Of a DNA stretch of 64,000 nt, positions 16,884 through 26,025 are shown piece after piece (position 1 is the stretch's first letter; each line of letters opens with the position of its first letter). This stretch comes from Pseudooceanicola nitratireducens. Lineage in GTDB: Bacteria; Pseudomonadota; Alphaproteobacteria; Rhodobacterales; Rhodobacteraceae. The stretch lies in contig NZ_FNZG01000002.1 of the NCBI RefSeq assembly GCF_900109195.1, forward strand, positions 442,191 to 506,190, written 5' to 3'. Position numbers and translations under genes: made by a program. The notes under the pieces are model-generated. The model saw only the letters and a list, made by a program, of their open reading frames with translations. It was not told the origin of the DNA and did not search any database.

Positions 16884-17831
16884 ATGCTGCGCTACACCCT
16901 GACACGACTTCTATCGCTGGCGGTCAGCCTTGCCGTGGCCTCGGTCGTCATCTTCATGGCGGTCGAGATCCTGCCCGGTGACCCCGCGACGCTGATGCTG
17001 GGCGTCAACGCCCAGGAGGACACGCTGGCCGCGCTGCGCGAACAGCTGGGCCTGAACGGATCCCTCTGGTCGCGGTACCTGTCCTGGGTGGGCGGCATGC
17101 TGACCGGGGATTTCGGCACCTCTTATACCTATCGCACCCCTGTGGCCGAGATGGTCGGCGAACGGCTGTGGATCTCTCTTCCGCTGGCGATCTATGCGCT
17201 GACGCTGTCGACGCTGATCGCCTTTCCCGCCGGGATCTGGGCCGCGTCGAAACGCGGATCGGCGGCGGATGTGGGCGTCATGGGCGTGACCCAGCTGGGC
17301 GTTGCGATCCCGAACTTCTGGTTCGCCATGCTGATGGTGGTGGTCTTTGCCATCAACCTGCGCTGGTTCTCGGCCGGGGGCTTCCCGGGATGGGACAAGG
17401 GGTTCTGGCTGTCCATGAAATCCCTGACCCTGCCGGCCATCGCATTGGCACTGCCGCAGGCCTCGATCCTTGCACGGGTCATGCGGTCATCGCTTCTGGA
17501 CACGCTGAGCGAGGATTTCGTGCGCACCGCCCGCGCCAAGGGCCTGTCCAAACGGCAGGCGCTGTGGCGGCATGCGCTGCGCAATGCGCTGATCCCGGTG
17601 CTGACCATCATCGGGCTGCAGTTCTCCTTTCTGCTGGCCGGCGGCATCATCATCGAAAACGTCTTCTACCTGCCCGGCCTGGGGCGGATGATCTTTCAGG
17701 CGGTGTCCGCGCGCGATCTGATCGTGGTGGAATCCGTTGTCATGCTGCTGGTCTTCGCCGTGATCGCGGTGAATTTCCTGGTCGAGATTTCCTATGCCCT
17801 GGTCGATCCCAGGCTGCGGCATGGACGGTAA
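16884..17831 (+). CDS. ABC transporter permease, DppB type
   Basis: Inner-membrane subunit of the peptide importer, 315 residues with about six membrane helices. The N-terminal helix MLRYTLTRLLSLAVSLAVAS with FMAVEILPGDPA is typical of DppB/OppB. The coupling EAA-like segment TARAKGLSKRQALWRHALRN near residue 220 contacts the ATPases. The C-terminal FYLPGLGRMIFQAVSARD is a standard family block. It is followed 9 bases later by the partner permease. Confidence 0.94.
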   Translation: MLRYTLTRLLSLAVSLAVASVVIFMAVEILPGDPATLMLGVNAQEDTLAALREQLGLNGSLWSRYLSWVGGMLTGDFGTSYTYRTPVAEMVGERLWISLPLAIYALTLSTLIAFPAGIWAASKRGSAADVGVMGVTQLGVAIPNFWFAMLMVVVFAINLRWFSAGGFPGWDKGFWLSMKSLTLPAIALALPQASILARVMRSSLLDTLSEDFVRTARAKGLSKRQALWRHALRNALIPVLTIIGLQFSFLLAGGIIIENVFYLPGLGRMIFQAVSARDLIVVESVVMLLVFAVIAVNFLVEISYALVDPRLRHGR

Positions 17832-17840
17832 GGGGGCGCT

Positions 17841-18722
17841 ATGACCGATCTTCGGGCTGACCACCTGCCCCCTTCGGGCGCGCCTGTCCGGCTGTGGGGC
17901 CGGGCGCTGAAGTCGCGCAGTCTTGTTCTGGGCGCGGCGCTGACGCTGATCTTCGTGCTGGCGGCGCTGGTGTCCTTCCTGTGGACGCCCTTCGACGTGA
18001 CCGGCATCGACATCGCCAACAAGATCAAGGGCCCGTCCGCGCGCAATCCGCTTGGCACTGATCATTTCGGGCGGGACATCCTGTCGATGATCATGGTGGG
18101 CGCGCGGGTGTCCATCGCCGTGGCCTTCGTGGCGGTCGGCATCGGCATGGCCTTCGGGGTGCCGCTTGGGCTTTGGGCGGCAGCGCGCAAGGGATCGCTT
18201 CTGGACGAGGTCATCATGCGCGGCAACGACCTGGTCTTTGCCTTCCCCTCGCTCGTCATCGCGATCCTGATCACCGCGATCTTCGGGCCCTCGGCGGTGA
18301 ATGCCATCGTGGCCATCGGCATCTTCAACATTCCCGTCTTCGCGCGTCTGACCCGGTCCGGCGCGCTGACGCTGTGGCAGAAGGATTACGTTCTGGCTGC
18401 GCGGGTGGCGGGCAAGGGCGCGGCGCGGATTTCCGTCGAACACATCCTGCCCAATGTCACCAACCTGCTGATCGTGCAGGGCACGATCCAGTTCTCGCTT
18501 GGTATCCTGGCCGAGGCCGGGCTGTCCTATGTGGGTCTTGGGGCGCAGCCGCCGACACCGTCCTGGGGGCGGATGCTGGCGGAAAGCCAGACGATGATTT
18601 CCTTTGCGCCGCATATGGCGCTGTTCCCGGGCCTTGCGATCCTGCTGACCGTGCTGGGGCTGAACCTGATGGGCGACGGGCTGCGGGACCTGTTCGATCC
18701 CAAGCTGCGGGGCCGGTCATGA
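17841..18722 (+). CDS. ABC transporter permease, DppC type
   Basis: Second inner-membrane subunit, 293 residues. It has an N-terminal cytoplasmic stretch, a first helix (LVLGAALTLIFVLAALVSFL), the family block NPLGTDHFGRDILSMIMVGA near residue 73, and the coupling loop YVLAARVAGKGAARISVEHI followed by LPNVTN. The C-terminus GLGAQPPTPSWGRMLAE and LNLMGDGLRDLFDPKLRG is diagnostic of DppC/OppC. Its stop overlaps the start of the ATPase gene (ATGA at 18719). Confidence 0.94.
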   Translation: MTDLRADHLPPSGAPVRLWGRALKSRSLVLGAALTLIFVLAALVSFLWTPFDVTGIDIANKIKGPSARNPLGTDHFGRDILSMIMVGARVSIAVAFVAVGIGMAFGVPLGLWAAARKGSLLDEVIMRGNDLVFAFPSLVIAILITAIFGPSAVNAIVAIGIFNIPVFARLTRSGALTLWQKDYVLAARVAGKGAARISVEHILPNVTNLLIVQGTIQFSLGILAEAGLSYVGLGAQPPTPSWGRMLAESQTMISFAPHMALFPGLAILLTVLGLNLMGDGLRDLFDPKLRGRS

Positions 18723-20305
18723 GCCTGTTGCGGATCGAAAAGCTGGACCTGGACATCGGCAAACGGCCGATCCTGCGCGACGTGTCGCTGTCGGTCGATC
18801 CCGGCCAGATCGTTGGCGTGATCGGTGAATCCGGGTCCGGAAAGTCGATGACGGCCTTCACCGTGATGCAACTGCTGCCCGAGGGCGCGGTGGCGCGCGG
18901 CTCCGTCACGCTGGACGGCCACGACATCCTGACCCTGAGCGAGCCCGAGCTTTGCGCCCTGCGCGGCAATAAGGTCGGCATGGTCTTCCAGGAACCGATG
19001 ACGGCACTGAACCCGATCCGCAGCATCGGCGACCAGGTGGCCGAGACGATCCTGATCCACGAACGGGTGTCCAAGACCGAGGCGCTGAACCGCGCGCGTG
19101 AGGCGCTGGCGCGGGTCGAGCTGCCCGAGGACCGTTTCCCGCTGACCCGCTACCCGCACGAGCTTTCGGGTGGGCAGCGGCAGCGCGTAGTGATCGCCAT
19201 GGCCATCGCGCTGCGGCCTAAGCTGCTGATCGCGGATGAACCGACGACCGCGCTGGACGTAACGACCCAGGCGCAGATCCTCAAGCTGCTGGAACGGCTG
19301 GTGCGAGAGGACGGCATGGGCATGCTTATGATCTCTCACGATCTGGCGGTGGTGTCGGATCTGGCAGATGAGATTGTCATCATGCGCTCGGGCGAGGTGG
19401 TGGAGCGCGGCCCCTGTCCGGTGATCTTCAGCGCGCTGCAGCACCCCTATTCGATCTCGCTTCTGGCGGCGTCCACGCATGCACCGGACCGATCGGTCCA
19501 GGTCGAGGATACGCCCCTGCTGCGTGTCAGCGAGGTACGGCGCAGCTATCGCACCCCGCGCAAGACACTGTTCGGCAAACCGGGGGCGTTCGAGGCCGTC
19601 AAAGGCGTGTCCTTTGATCTTAAGAAGGGCGAAAGCCTTGGTCTTGTTGGTGAATCCGGTTGCGGAAAGTCGACGCTGACCCGCGCGATCCTGGGTCTGG
19701 AAGAGGTCCAGGGAGGAGAGATCCTTCTGGCCGGAGAACCGGTATTCACAGGCCACAGCCCGAACCGCGATGTGCGCCGCAAGATGCAGGTGGTGTTTCA
19801 GGATCCCTATGGGTCCTTCAACCCGCGTCACCGGGTGGACCGATTGGTCTGTGAGCCGTTTCACCTGCTGGACACCCCGCCCACAGGCAAGGCCCGCGAC
19901 CGCGCCATCGAAGAGGCGCTGACCTCGGTCGGGCTGACGGCGGCGGACCGCTACAAGTACATTCACGAATTCTCGGGCGGGCAGCGTCAGCGCATCGCCA
20001 TCGCCCGCGCGCTGATCATCAAACCCGAACTGATCCTGCTGGACGAAGCCGTTTCCGCGCTGGACGTGCAAGTGCGGGCGCAGATCCTTGATTTGCTTGC
20101 CGATCTCTCGGACCAGTTCGGGCTGAGCTACCTGTTCATCAGCCATGACCTGAGCGTGGTGCGGGTGATCACCGACCGCTGCCTTGTCATGAAGGCGGGC
20201 GAGATCGTCGAACAGGGGCCGACCGAACAGGTCTTTTCGAACCCGCAGCACCCCTATACCCGCGAATTGATCGCCGCCGCCCCGGACCTGCCGGAACTGG
20301 CCTAA
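18719..20305 (+). CDS. Dual ATPase subunit of peptide ABC transporter (DppD-DppF fusion)
   Basis: A 528-residue protein with two ABC cassettes in tandem, powering the importer. Cassette 1: Walker A GESGSGKS near residue 38, signature LSGGQRQR near 150, Walker B LLIADEP and switch His in MISHDLAVV. Cassette 2: Walker A GESGCGKS near 312, signature FSGGQRQR near 420, Walker B LILLDEA and FISHDLSVV. Each ends with the oligopeptide-family motif QHPY.S/T. The start at 18719 overlaps the DppC stop by four bases, indicating coupling. Such fused DppDF proteins are common in Rhodobacterales peptide and glutathione-type importers. Confidence 0.95.
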   Translation: MSLLRIEKLDLDIGKRPILRDVSLSVDPGQIVGVIGESGSGKSMTAFTVMQLLPEGAVARGSVTLDGHDILTLSEPELCALRGNKVGMVFQEPMTALNPIRSIGDQVAETILIHERVSKTEALNRAREALARVELPEDRFPLTRYPHELSGGQRQRVVIAMAIALRPKLLIADEPTTALDVTTQAQILKLLERLVREDGMGMLMISHDLAVVSDLADEIVIMRSGEVVERGPCPVIFSALQHPYSISLLAASTHAPDRSVQVEDTPLLRVSEVRRSYRTPRKTLFGKPGAFEAVKGVSFDLKKGESLGLVGESGCGKSTLTRAILGLEEVQGGEILLAGEPVFTGHSPNRDVRRKMQVVFQDPYGSFNPRHRVDRLVCEPFHLLDTPPTGKARDRAIEEALTSVGLTAADRYKYIHEFSGGQRQRIAIARALIIKPELILLDEAVSALDVQVRAQILDLLADLSDQFGLSYLFISHDLSVVRVITDRCLVMKAGEIVEQGPTEQVFSNPQHPYTRELIAAAPDLPELA

Positions 20306-20364
20306 GAGCCCTTCGGGGGTGGCCCGGTACGGTGCTTTGCGCCCCGGGGCCAAAGCCCTGCACT

Positions 20365-20379
20365 TTCCATATTGCGGAA
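20365..20379. promoter_or_regulatory. Possible IclR-like palindrome upstream of the MFS gene
   Basis: TTCCATATTGCGGAA matches TTCCG-N5-CGGAA at nine of ten arm positions and lies about 110 bases before the MFS start at 20488. It is a single copy with no partner at 20 bp, in a region otherwise unrelated to the catabolic cluster, so it may be chance. Confidence 0.3.
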
Positions 20380-20487
20380 ATCGCCGCTGCGGGCGCTGGA
20401 CTTTGCCCGGCCTGCAGGGTCTTTTGCCCCGGTTGGCTGGCGTCGGACAGTGATCCGTCCCGCCTGCAAGCCTTTGGGAGGAGGCCC

Positions 20488-21639
20488 ATGCGTATCGATC
20501 TGTTCCTGCTGGTGATTGCCTATGTGCTCAGCCAGTTCTTCCGGTCTTTCCTGCCGGTCCTGACCAATGTTCTCGAGACGGACATCGGCGCGGATGCGGC
20601 CGACCTGTCGCTGGCTTCGGGCATGTGGTTTCTGGTCTTTGCCGCCATGCAGATCCCCGTGGGCTGGGCGCTGGATCAGCTGGGGCCGCGACGGACGTCT
20701 GGCTGGCTTCTTCTGATCGGCGGGGGCGGGGGCGCGGCCCTCTTCGCCCTGGCGCAGGCCCCCTGGCAGATCGTCGTCGCCATGGGGCTGATCGGAGTCG
20801 GCTGTTCGCCGGTGCTGATGGCGTCCTACTACATCCTGGCACGGGTCTATCCGGCGGCGATGTTCGCCACTTTCGCGGCGCTGATCATCGCCTTCGGACA
20901 GGCGGGCAACCTGGCGGGATCGCTGCCGCTTGCCCTGGCGGTCGAGCTTCTGGGATGGCGTCTGTCGCTTGGGGTGCTGGCGCTGGCCTCGGTCCTGGTG
21001 GCGCTTCTGCTGCTGCGGCTGGTGATCGACCCGCCGCCGGTCCAGGACGCGCCGCGCGGCAGCCTGCTGGATGTGCTGAAGATCCGCGGGCTGTGGCTGA
21101 TCCTGCCGCTGACCATGGTGAACTACGCCCCCGCCGCCGGCATGCGCGGCATGTGGGCGGGGCCCTTCTTTGCGGAAACCTATGGCGCGGATGCCCGGCT
21201 GATCGGCTATGCCACGCTGATCATGGCGACCGCGATGATCCTGGGCACATTCGTCTATGGCCCGCTGGACCGGATCTTCGGCACGCGGAAGTGGATCAAC
21301 GTGACGGGGGCCACGATCTCGGTCGGGCTGGTGTGCTGGCTGGCCGTCGCGCCGCCTTCGGGGCTGTGGTATGCTGCCGCGCTTTTTGCCGTGATCGGCA
21401 TGGTGCTTAGCAATTATCCCATGCTGATGGCCCATGGCCGCGCCTTCCTGCCGCCGCATCTGGTCGGGCGGGGGGTGACGCTGATGAACCTGTTCTCGAT
21501 CGGCGGGGCAGGGCTGGCGCAGGTCATCACCGGGCCGATCTATGCCGGCGGCGGGTTTGTTCCGGTCTTCCTGTTCTACGCAGGGGCCCAAAGCATCGGG
21601 TTGCTGATCTACCTGATGTCGCGCGACCGGATGGATTGA
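20488..21639 (+). CDS. MFS transporter
   Basis: A 383-residue inner-membrane carrier with roughly 11-12 helices. It starts MRIDLFLLVIAYVLSQFFRS after GGGAGGAGG. The MFS loop 2-3 motif is recognisable as GWALDQLGPRRTSG near residue 60. The segment SYYILARVYPAAMFATFAAL resembles nitrate/sugar-type carriers, but no substrate can be read. It is separated from the ABC operon by 182 bases and from asd by a promoter-containing gap, so it is probably transcribed alone. Confidence 0.85.
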   Translation: MRIDLFLLVIAYVLSQFFRSFLPVLTNVLETDIGADAADLSLASGMWFLVFAAMQIPVGWALDQLGPRRTSGWLLLIGGGGGAALFALAQAPWQIVVAMGLIGVGCSPVLMASYYILARVYPAAMFATFAALIIAFGQAGNLAGSLPLALAVELLGWRLSLGVLALASVLVALLLLRLVIDPPPVQDAPRGSLLDVLKIRGLWLILPLTMVNYAPAAGMRGMWAGPFFAETYGADARLIGYATLIMATAMILGTFVYGPLDRIFGTRKWINVTGATISVGLVCWLAVAPPSGLWYAAALFAVIGMVLSNYPMLMAHGRAFLPPHLVGRGVTLMNLFSIGGAGLAQVITGPIYAGGGFVPVFLFYAGAQSIGLLIYLMSRDRMD

Positions 21640-21805
21640 TCCAATGGGGCGGTGCCGGTGCGGCCCATGCCAGGGGCCCATGCCTGGGGGCCGTGACAGC
21701 CGCGCCGCATCCGCGCCCTTGATATAAGGTATCACCGCATTACGCTTTGCACCGGGCCGTGGCTGCGGTATAGCCGCGCGACCCAATGTGAAAGGAGCTT
21801 TTCTA

Positions 21806-22828
21806 ATGGGCTATAAAGTCGTCGTCGCGGGTGCCACGGGTAACGTGGGTCGCGAAATGCTGAACATCCTCGCGGAACGCCAGTTCCCGGTGGACGAGAT
21901 CGCCGCGCTGGCGTCGCGCCGGTCCCTTGGGACCGAAGTCAGCTTTGGCGACAAGACCCTGAAGACCCAGGACCTGGATACCTTCGATTTCTCGGGCTGG
22001 GACATTGCCCTGTTTGCCGTCGGCTCGGGTCCGACGAAGGAATATGCGCCCAAGGCCGCGGCCGCGGGCTGTGTCGTGATCGACAACTCCTCGCTCTATC
22101 GCTACGACCCGGACGTGCCGCTGGTGGTGCCCGAGTGCAACCCCGAGGCGGTCGAGGGCTATGCCAAGAAGAACATCATCGCCAACCCCAACTGCTCGAC
22201 CGCGCAGATGGTCGTGGCGCTGAAGCCGCTGCATGACCGCGCCAAGATCAAGCGCGTCGTGGTCTCGACCTACCAGTCCGTCTCGGGCTCGGGGAAAGAG
22301 GCGATCGACGAGCTCTGGGATCAGACCAAGGCGATTTACAACCCGACCGATGACCGCGAACCTAAGGTCTATACCAAGCAGATCGCCTTCAACGTGATTC
22401 CGCACATCGACGTCTTCATGGAAGACGGGTCGACCAAGGAAGAATGGAAGATGGTCGTCGAGACCAAGAAGATCATCGACCCCGCGATCAAGGTTTCGGC
22501 AACCTGCGTGCGCGTGCCGGTCTTCGTCGGCCATTCGGAATCGATCAACATCGAATTCGAAGACCACCTGGACGAGGAAGAGGCCCGCGACATCCTGCGT
22601 GAAGCGCCGGGGATCATGGTGATCGACAAGCGCGAAGACGGCGGCTACGTCACCCCGATCGAATGCGTCGGCGACTACGCCACCTTCATCTCGCGCATCC
22701 GTCAGGACAGCACGATCGACAACGGTCTGAACCTGTGGTGCGTGTCGGACAACCTGCGCAAGGGCGCGGCGCTGAACGCGGTTCAGATTGCCGAGACCCT
22801 AGGCAAGCGGGTGCTGAAGAAGGGCTAA
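21806..22828 (+). CDS. asd: Aspartate-semialdehyde dehydrogenase
   Basis: Reduces L-aspartyl-4-phosphate to aspartate semialdehyde for lysine, diaminopimelate, threonine and methionine synthesis. It has 340 residues with the NADP motif VAGATGNVGREML at the N-terminus, the catalytic Cys in NPNCSTAQM near residue 130, and the acid/base region RVPVFVGHSESINIEF near 240. AAAGGAG precedes the ATG at 21806; an ATG six codons upstream is unsupported. Its TAA stop overlaps the stop of the convergent gene at 22825 by two bases. Confidence 0.96.
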   Translation: MGYKVVVAGATGNVGREMLNILAERQFPVDEIAALASRRSLGTEVSFGDKTLKTQDLDTFDFSGWDIALFAVGSGPTKEYAPKAAAAGCVVIDNSSLYRYDPDVPLVVPECNPEAVEGYAKKNIIANPNCSTAQMVVALKPLHDRAKIKRVVVSTYQSVSGSGKEAIDELWDQTKAIYNPTDDREPKVYTKQIAFNVIPHIDVFMEDGSTKEEWKMVVETKKIIDPAIKVSATCVRVPVFVGHSESINIEFEDHLDEEEARDILREAPGIMVIDKREDGGYVTPIECVGDYATFISRIRQDSTIDNGLNLWCVSDNLRKGAALNAVQIAETLGKRVLKKG

Positions 22829-23343
22829 TCGTCCTCGATCAGAACGGGATCTTCATGGGGCGGGCCTTCGGGTCCGCCCTTTTGCGTCAGGATGCGGTCG
22901 GCCACCCAGCTATGGGCATGACCGGGAAACCCGGCGCGGAACCGCTGAACCAGCCGGGCGTAGGAATACCCCAGCTCGGACGCCTTGCAGAGCCTGTCAC
23001 CCCCGGGAAAGCGGTGAAGTGTAAGGCCGCCACCGGCGGGGCGGAACTCGACGCCCTGCGCCCGCAGGCGGGTCTGCAGGTCGCGCCAACTGCCGGCATG
23101 GGCGAGGTCCCGGGCGAGGCGCGCGCGCAAGGGCGCGAGGAGCTGCTCATCCGCCCTGACAGGCGTCTTCGCGCGTTGCGTTTCATAGCGGATGCCATCG
23201 GCGATCATCTGGCGCACGATCTGACCGGCGGTCACGTCGCGCCGCCGCGCCAGGTCATCGACCACGCGCAGCATGTCGGGGGGCAGTTTCAGGTGCAGGG
23301 CGATCATCTCCATCCCGTCAGCTTGCGGGTTCAAGGTTAACAT
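22825..23343 (-). CDS. Conserved hypothetical protein with ribbon-helix-helix-like N-terminus
   Basis: About 172 residues. The start is uncertain: ATG at 23343 (MLTLNPQADG) has AGGGG close by, and a second ATG ten codons later begins MEMIALHLKLPPDMLRVVDD. The segment MIALHLKLPPDMLRVVDDLA plus the following RRRDVTAGQIVRQMIADGIRY resembles a CopG/Arc ribbon-helix-helix (beta strand, two helices). The remaining 115 residues hold no motif I recognise. Stop codons of this gene and asd overlap tail to tail. Function not assigned; a DNA-binding role is only a guess from the N-terminal pattern. Confidence 0.7.
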   Translation of the reverse strand: MLTLNPQADGMEMIALHLKLPPDMLRVVDDLARRRDVTAGQIVRQMIADGIRYETQRAKTPVRADEQLLAPLRARLARDLAHAGSWRDLQTRLRAQGVEFRPAGGGLTLHRFPGGDRLCKASELGYSYARLVQRFRAGFPGHAHSWVADRILTQKGGPEGPPHEDPVLIEDD

Positions 23344-23451
23344 TCCCCTAGCATCCGCTGCGGCCACTTCCCGCCCATGCCGGGATTGCCCCTTGGCCTT
23401 CCGCTGCGCTTTGGCGACAGTCGCGCGGAAGACTTGATCCAGGAGGTCGCC

Positions 23452-25089
23452 ATGCGCCTGTCGCCACTTGCTTTTTCCCTTGCCCTGATGCCCGGCCTTG
23501 CGCTGGCCGATGATTTTGCCGTGGACAGCCGCATCGCCAGCGCGACGGTCTTTCCCCAAGGGGCCAGCCTGACCCGCGTGGCCCGGGTGCAGCTGCCCGA
23601 GGGGCGGCACCGTCTGCTTTTGTCGGACATGCCAGCGATTGATCCCTCGGGGCTGCGGCTGACGGCCTCGGGCCTGACCCTTGGCGCTGTCAGCTATCGC
23701 GATGATCTTGTTCCCCCGCGCAATGCCGAGGAGACCGCCCAGATCGAAGCCGCCCGCAACGAGGTCGAGGCCCGCGAGGCGGCGCTGCTTGAGGCGCAGG
23801 ATGCCTTGGCGGCGATCCGGGATGAGGTCGAAGCGGCAAAAGCGCGGATCACCTTTCTGGAAGGCCTGGGGCAGTCGAGCGGTGTCGCCCAATCCTCGCC
23901 CGAGCAGCTGCGCGCCCTGCTGGAGCTGATCGGAGAAGAAGGGCTGGCCGCACGCCGCGCCGTTCAGGCCGCCGAAACCCGCGCCCGCCCCGCCAAAGAC
24001 GCGGTGAGCGAGGCCAAGAAGGATCTGGCGGATGCCGAACAGGCGCTAGCCGCCCTGCTGACCGCCAATGACGACCGCGCCTATCTGGTGGTCGAGGTCG
24101 ACGCCGCCGCCCCCTTCGACGGAGAGCTGGAGTTGCAATACACGACCGAGGCGGCCTCGTGGCAGCCGGCTTATGACCTGCGCCTGACCACCGGGGACGC
24201 CCCCGGCCTGACGATGCAGCGCGGGGCCTTCGTGCGGCAGGCGACGGGCGAGGATTGGGATGATGTTGCGCTGACGCTCTCGACCCTGCGCCCCGCGGAT
24301 CAGGCCGCCCCGGGCGAGGTCTGGCCCTGGCTGCGCCGCATCCTTGACCCCGATCAGATGCCGCGCCCGGTGCCCCTGGCGCAGCGCAGCTTCAAGGCCG
24401 AGGCCGACACGCTGGCCGACACCATGGTCGCCGAACCGGTGATGGAGGAAGCCGCCGGGGCCAGTTTCGACGGTATCTCGGTCACTTACGACTATGCCCA
24501 GCCGGTCGACATCGCCAACGGGGCCGACGCCCTGCGCATTGCCCTGGGCGAGGTCACCTTCGCCCCAGAGGTCTTTGCCCGTGCCACCCCGCTAAGCGAC
24601 GCCACCGCCTTTGTCGCCGCCGAATTCACCAACGACAGCAAAGAGCTGATCCTGGGCTCTGGCGATGCGCGGTTCTATCTGGACGGCACCTTCGTCGGGC
24701 AGCGGTACCTTGACCTGATCGCCGAGGGCGACAAGGCCGAGCTGTCCTTTGGCCCGATCGAAGGTCTGCGCCTGGAACGGATCGTGCAGGACCGTCAGGA
24801 AGGCGATCGCGGCGTGATCTCGCGCTCGAACGAACAGGTCGAGGCGGTCGAGATCACCCTGCGCAACCTGACCGACCGTGCCTGGGACGTCCGCCTGCGC
24901 GACCGGGTGCCCTATTCGGAACAGGAGGATCTGCAGATCACCTGGGAGGCCACCCCGGCCCCGAGCGAAGAGGCCGTGGACGGGCGGCGCGGCGTGCTGG
25001 AATGGCGCTTTGCCATGGACCCCCGGTCCGAGCAGGTCATCACCCTGAACCACCGTCTGCGCTGGCCCGAGGGGCAGGTGCTGCGCTGA
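23452..25089 (+). CDS. DUF4139 domain-containing secreted protein (MuiA-like)
   Basis: A 545-residue exported protein. The signal peptide MRLSPLAFSLALMPGLALA is followed by DDFAVDSRI. The N-terminal part is a beta domain starting SATVFPQGASLTRVARV. A long Ala/Glu-rich coiled coil covers about 100-220. The C-terminal DUF4139 domain has SWQPAYDLRL near 240, and closes with LRDRVPYSEQEDLQITWEA and GVLEWRFAMDP. Start chosen at 23452 because AGGAGG precedes it. Proteins of this group are known as mucoidy inhibitor A-like, but their molecular function is not established. It ends before a clear terminator at 25121. Confidence 0.85.
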   Translation: MRLSPLAFSLALMPGLALADDFAVDSRIASATVFPQGASLTRVARVQLPEGRHRLLLSDMPAIDPSGLRLTASGLTLGAVSYRDDLVPPRNAEETAQIEAARNEVEAREAALLEAQDALAAIRDEVEAAKARITFLEGLGQSSGVAQSSPEQLRALLELIGEEGLAARRAVQAAETRARPAKDAVSEAKKDLADAEQALAALLTANDDRAYLVVEVDAAAPFDGELELQYTTEAASWQPAYDLRLTTGDAPGLTMQRGAFVRQATGEDWDDVALTLSTLRPADQAAPGEVWPWLRRILDPDQMPRPVPLAQRSFKAEADTLADTMVAEPVMEEAAGASFDGISVTYDYAQPVDIANGADALRIALGEVTFAPEVFARATPLSDATAFVAAEFTNDSKELILGSGDARFYLDGTFVGQRYLDLIAEGDKAELSFGPIEGLRLERIVQDRQEGDRGVISRSNEQVEAVEITLRNLTDRAWDVRLRDRVPYSEQEDLQITWEATPAPSEEAVDGRRGVLEWRFAMDPRSEQVITLNHRLRWPEGQVLR

Positions 25090-25120
25090 GCGCAGCACGC
25101 CAGCCACCCCGCAACAAAAG

Positions 25121-25149
25121 AAGGCCCGGGAGGAGATCCCGGGCCTTTT
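25121..25149. terminator. Bidirectional terminator between the DUF4139 gene and carbonic anhydrase
   Basis: The stem AAGGCCCGGGA / TCCCGGGCCTT with loop GGAGA is followed by TTCC on the plus strand and preceded by an A-rich stretch that serves the minus strand. It separates convergent genes. Confidence 0.85.
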
Positions 25150-25184
25150 CCTGTTCTTGAAGCCAATAAGCCGAATTCCGGGGG

Positions 25185-25835
25185 TCAGACCGCCTGAAAG
25201 GTGCCGGTTTCGGGCATGAACTGCTCCAGCCCGCCGTCACCGATGTCGTTCCACAGCCCGTGCAGCGACAGCTTGCCGCTTTTGACCGCCTCTTCGACGT
25301 AGGGGAAGGTCATCAGGTTATCCAGCGACACCAGGATGGCCTGTTTTTCCAGGGCGCGGGCGCGCTCGGTCTCGCCTTCGATGTCCTTGATGCGCTCGTA
25401 TCCCGGGCGCAGCAGGTCCATCCAGCGGCCGACAAAGCTGGTCTTTTCCTCAAGCTCGGGCGCATGGCCGGAGCACATGTCCAGGCAGCCCTTCACGCCG
25501 CCACAGTTGGAATGGCCGACGATCACGATATGGGCGACCTTCAGCGCGGTCACCGCGTATTCGATCGCGGCCGAGGTGCCGTGCTGGTTGCCATCGGGCT
25601 CGTAGGGGGGAACCAGGTTGGCGATATTGCGGTGGATGAAGAATTCCCCCTGGTCGGCCCCGAAGATCGCGGTGACATGCACGCGGGAATCGCAGCACGA
25701 GATGACCATGGCACGGGGGCGCTGGCCTTCGTCGGCCAGGCGGCGGTACCAGGCCTTGTTTTCCGAAAAGGTCGTCGCTTTCCAGCCGTGGAACCGTTGC
25801 ACCAGATAGGCCGGCAGAGGTTTGGCAAGCTTCAT
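25185..25835 (-). CDS. Beta-class carbonic anhydrase
   Basis: A zinc enzyme of 216 residues hydrating CO2 to bicarbonate. Zinc ligands are visible: Cys in ISCCDSRV near residue 46, Asp of the same motif, and His and Cys in VGHSNCGGVKG near 106-109. FFIHRNIANLVPPY is the conserved second block. Start at 25835 gives MKLAKPLPAYL after AAAGGAAAG; an upstream ATG at 25850 is less well placed. It is likely cytoplasmic, supplying bicarbonate for carboxylases such as acetyl-CoA carboxylase. Confidence 0.94.
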   Translation of the reverse strand: MKLAKPLPAYLVQRFHGWKATTFSENKAWYRRLADEGQRPRAMVISCCDSRVHVTAIFGADQGEFFIHRNIANLVPPYEPDGNQHGTSAAIEYAVTALKVAHIVIVGHSNCGGVKGCLDMCSGHAPELEEKTSFVGRWMDLLRPGYERIKDIEGETERARALEKQAILVSLDNLMTFPYVEEAVKSGKLSLHGLWNDIGDGGLEQFMPETGTFQAV

Positions 25836-26025
25836 GATCTTTCCTTTCATCGCACTGGGTAAGGCGCCATGGCGCCCGGGCTAGGCGGGGTTATAGCGCG
25901 AACCGGATCGGTTTGAAGTGAATTTGATGCATTTTTCCTGCGGAAAGGCCTTTGCAGGAAAGGATTTGGGAAGGGTCAGCCGCGATTATCCCGGGCTGTG
26001 GGAAAGAAAAACGAGGGTGAGAACC

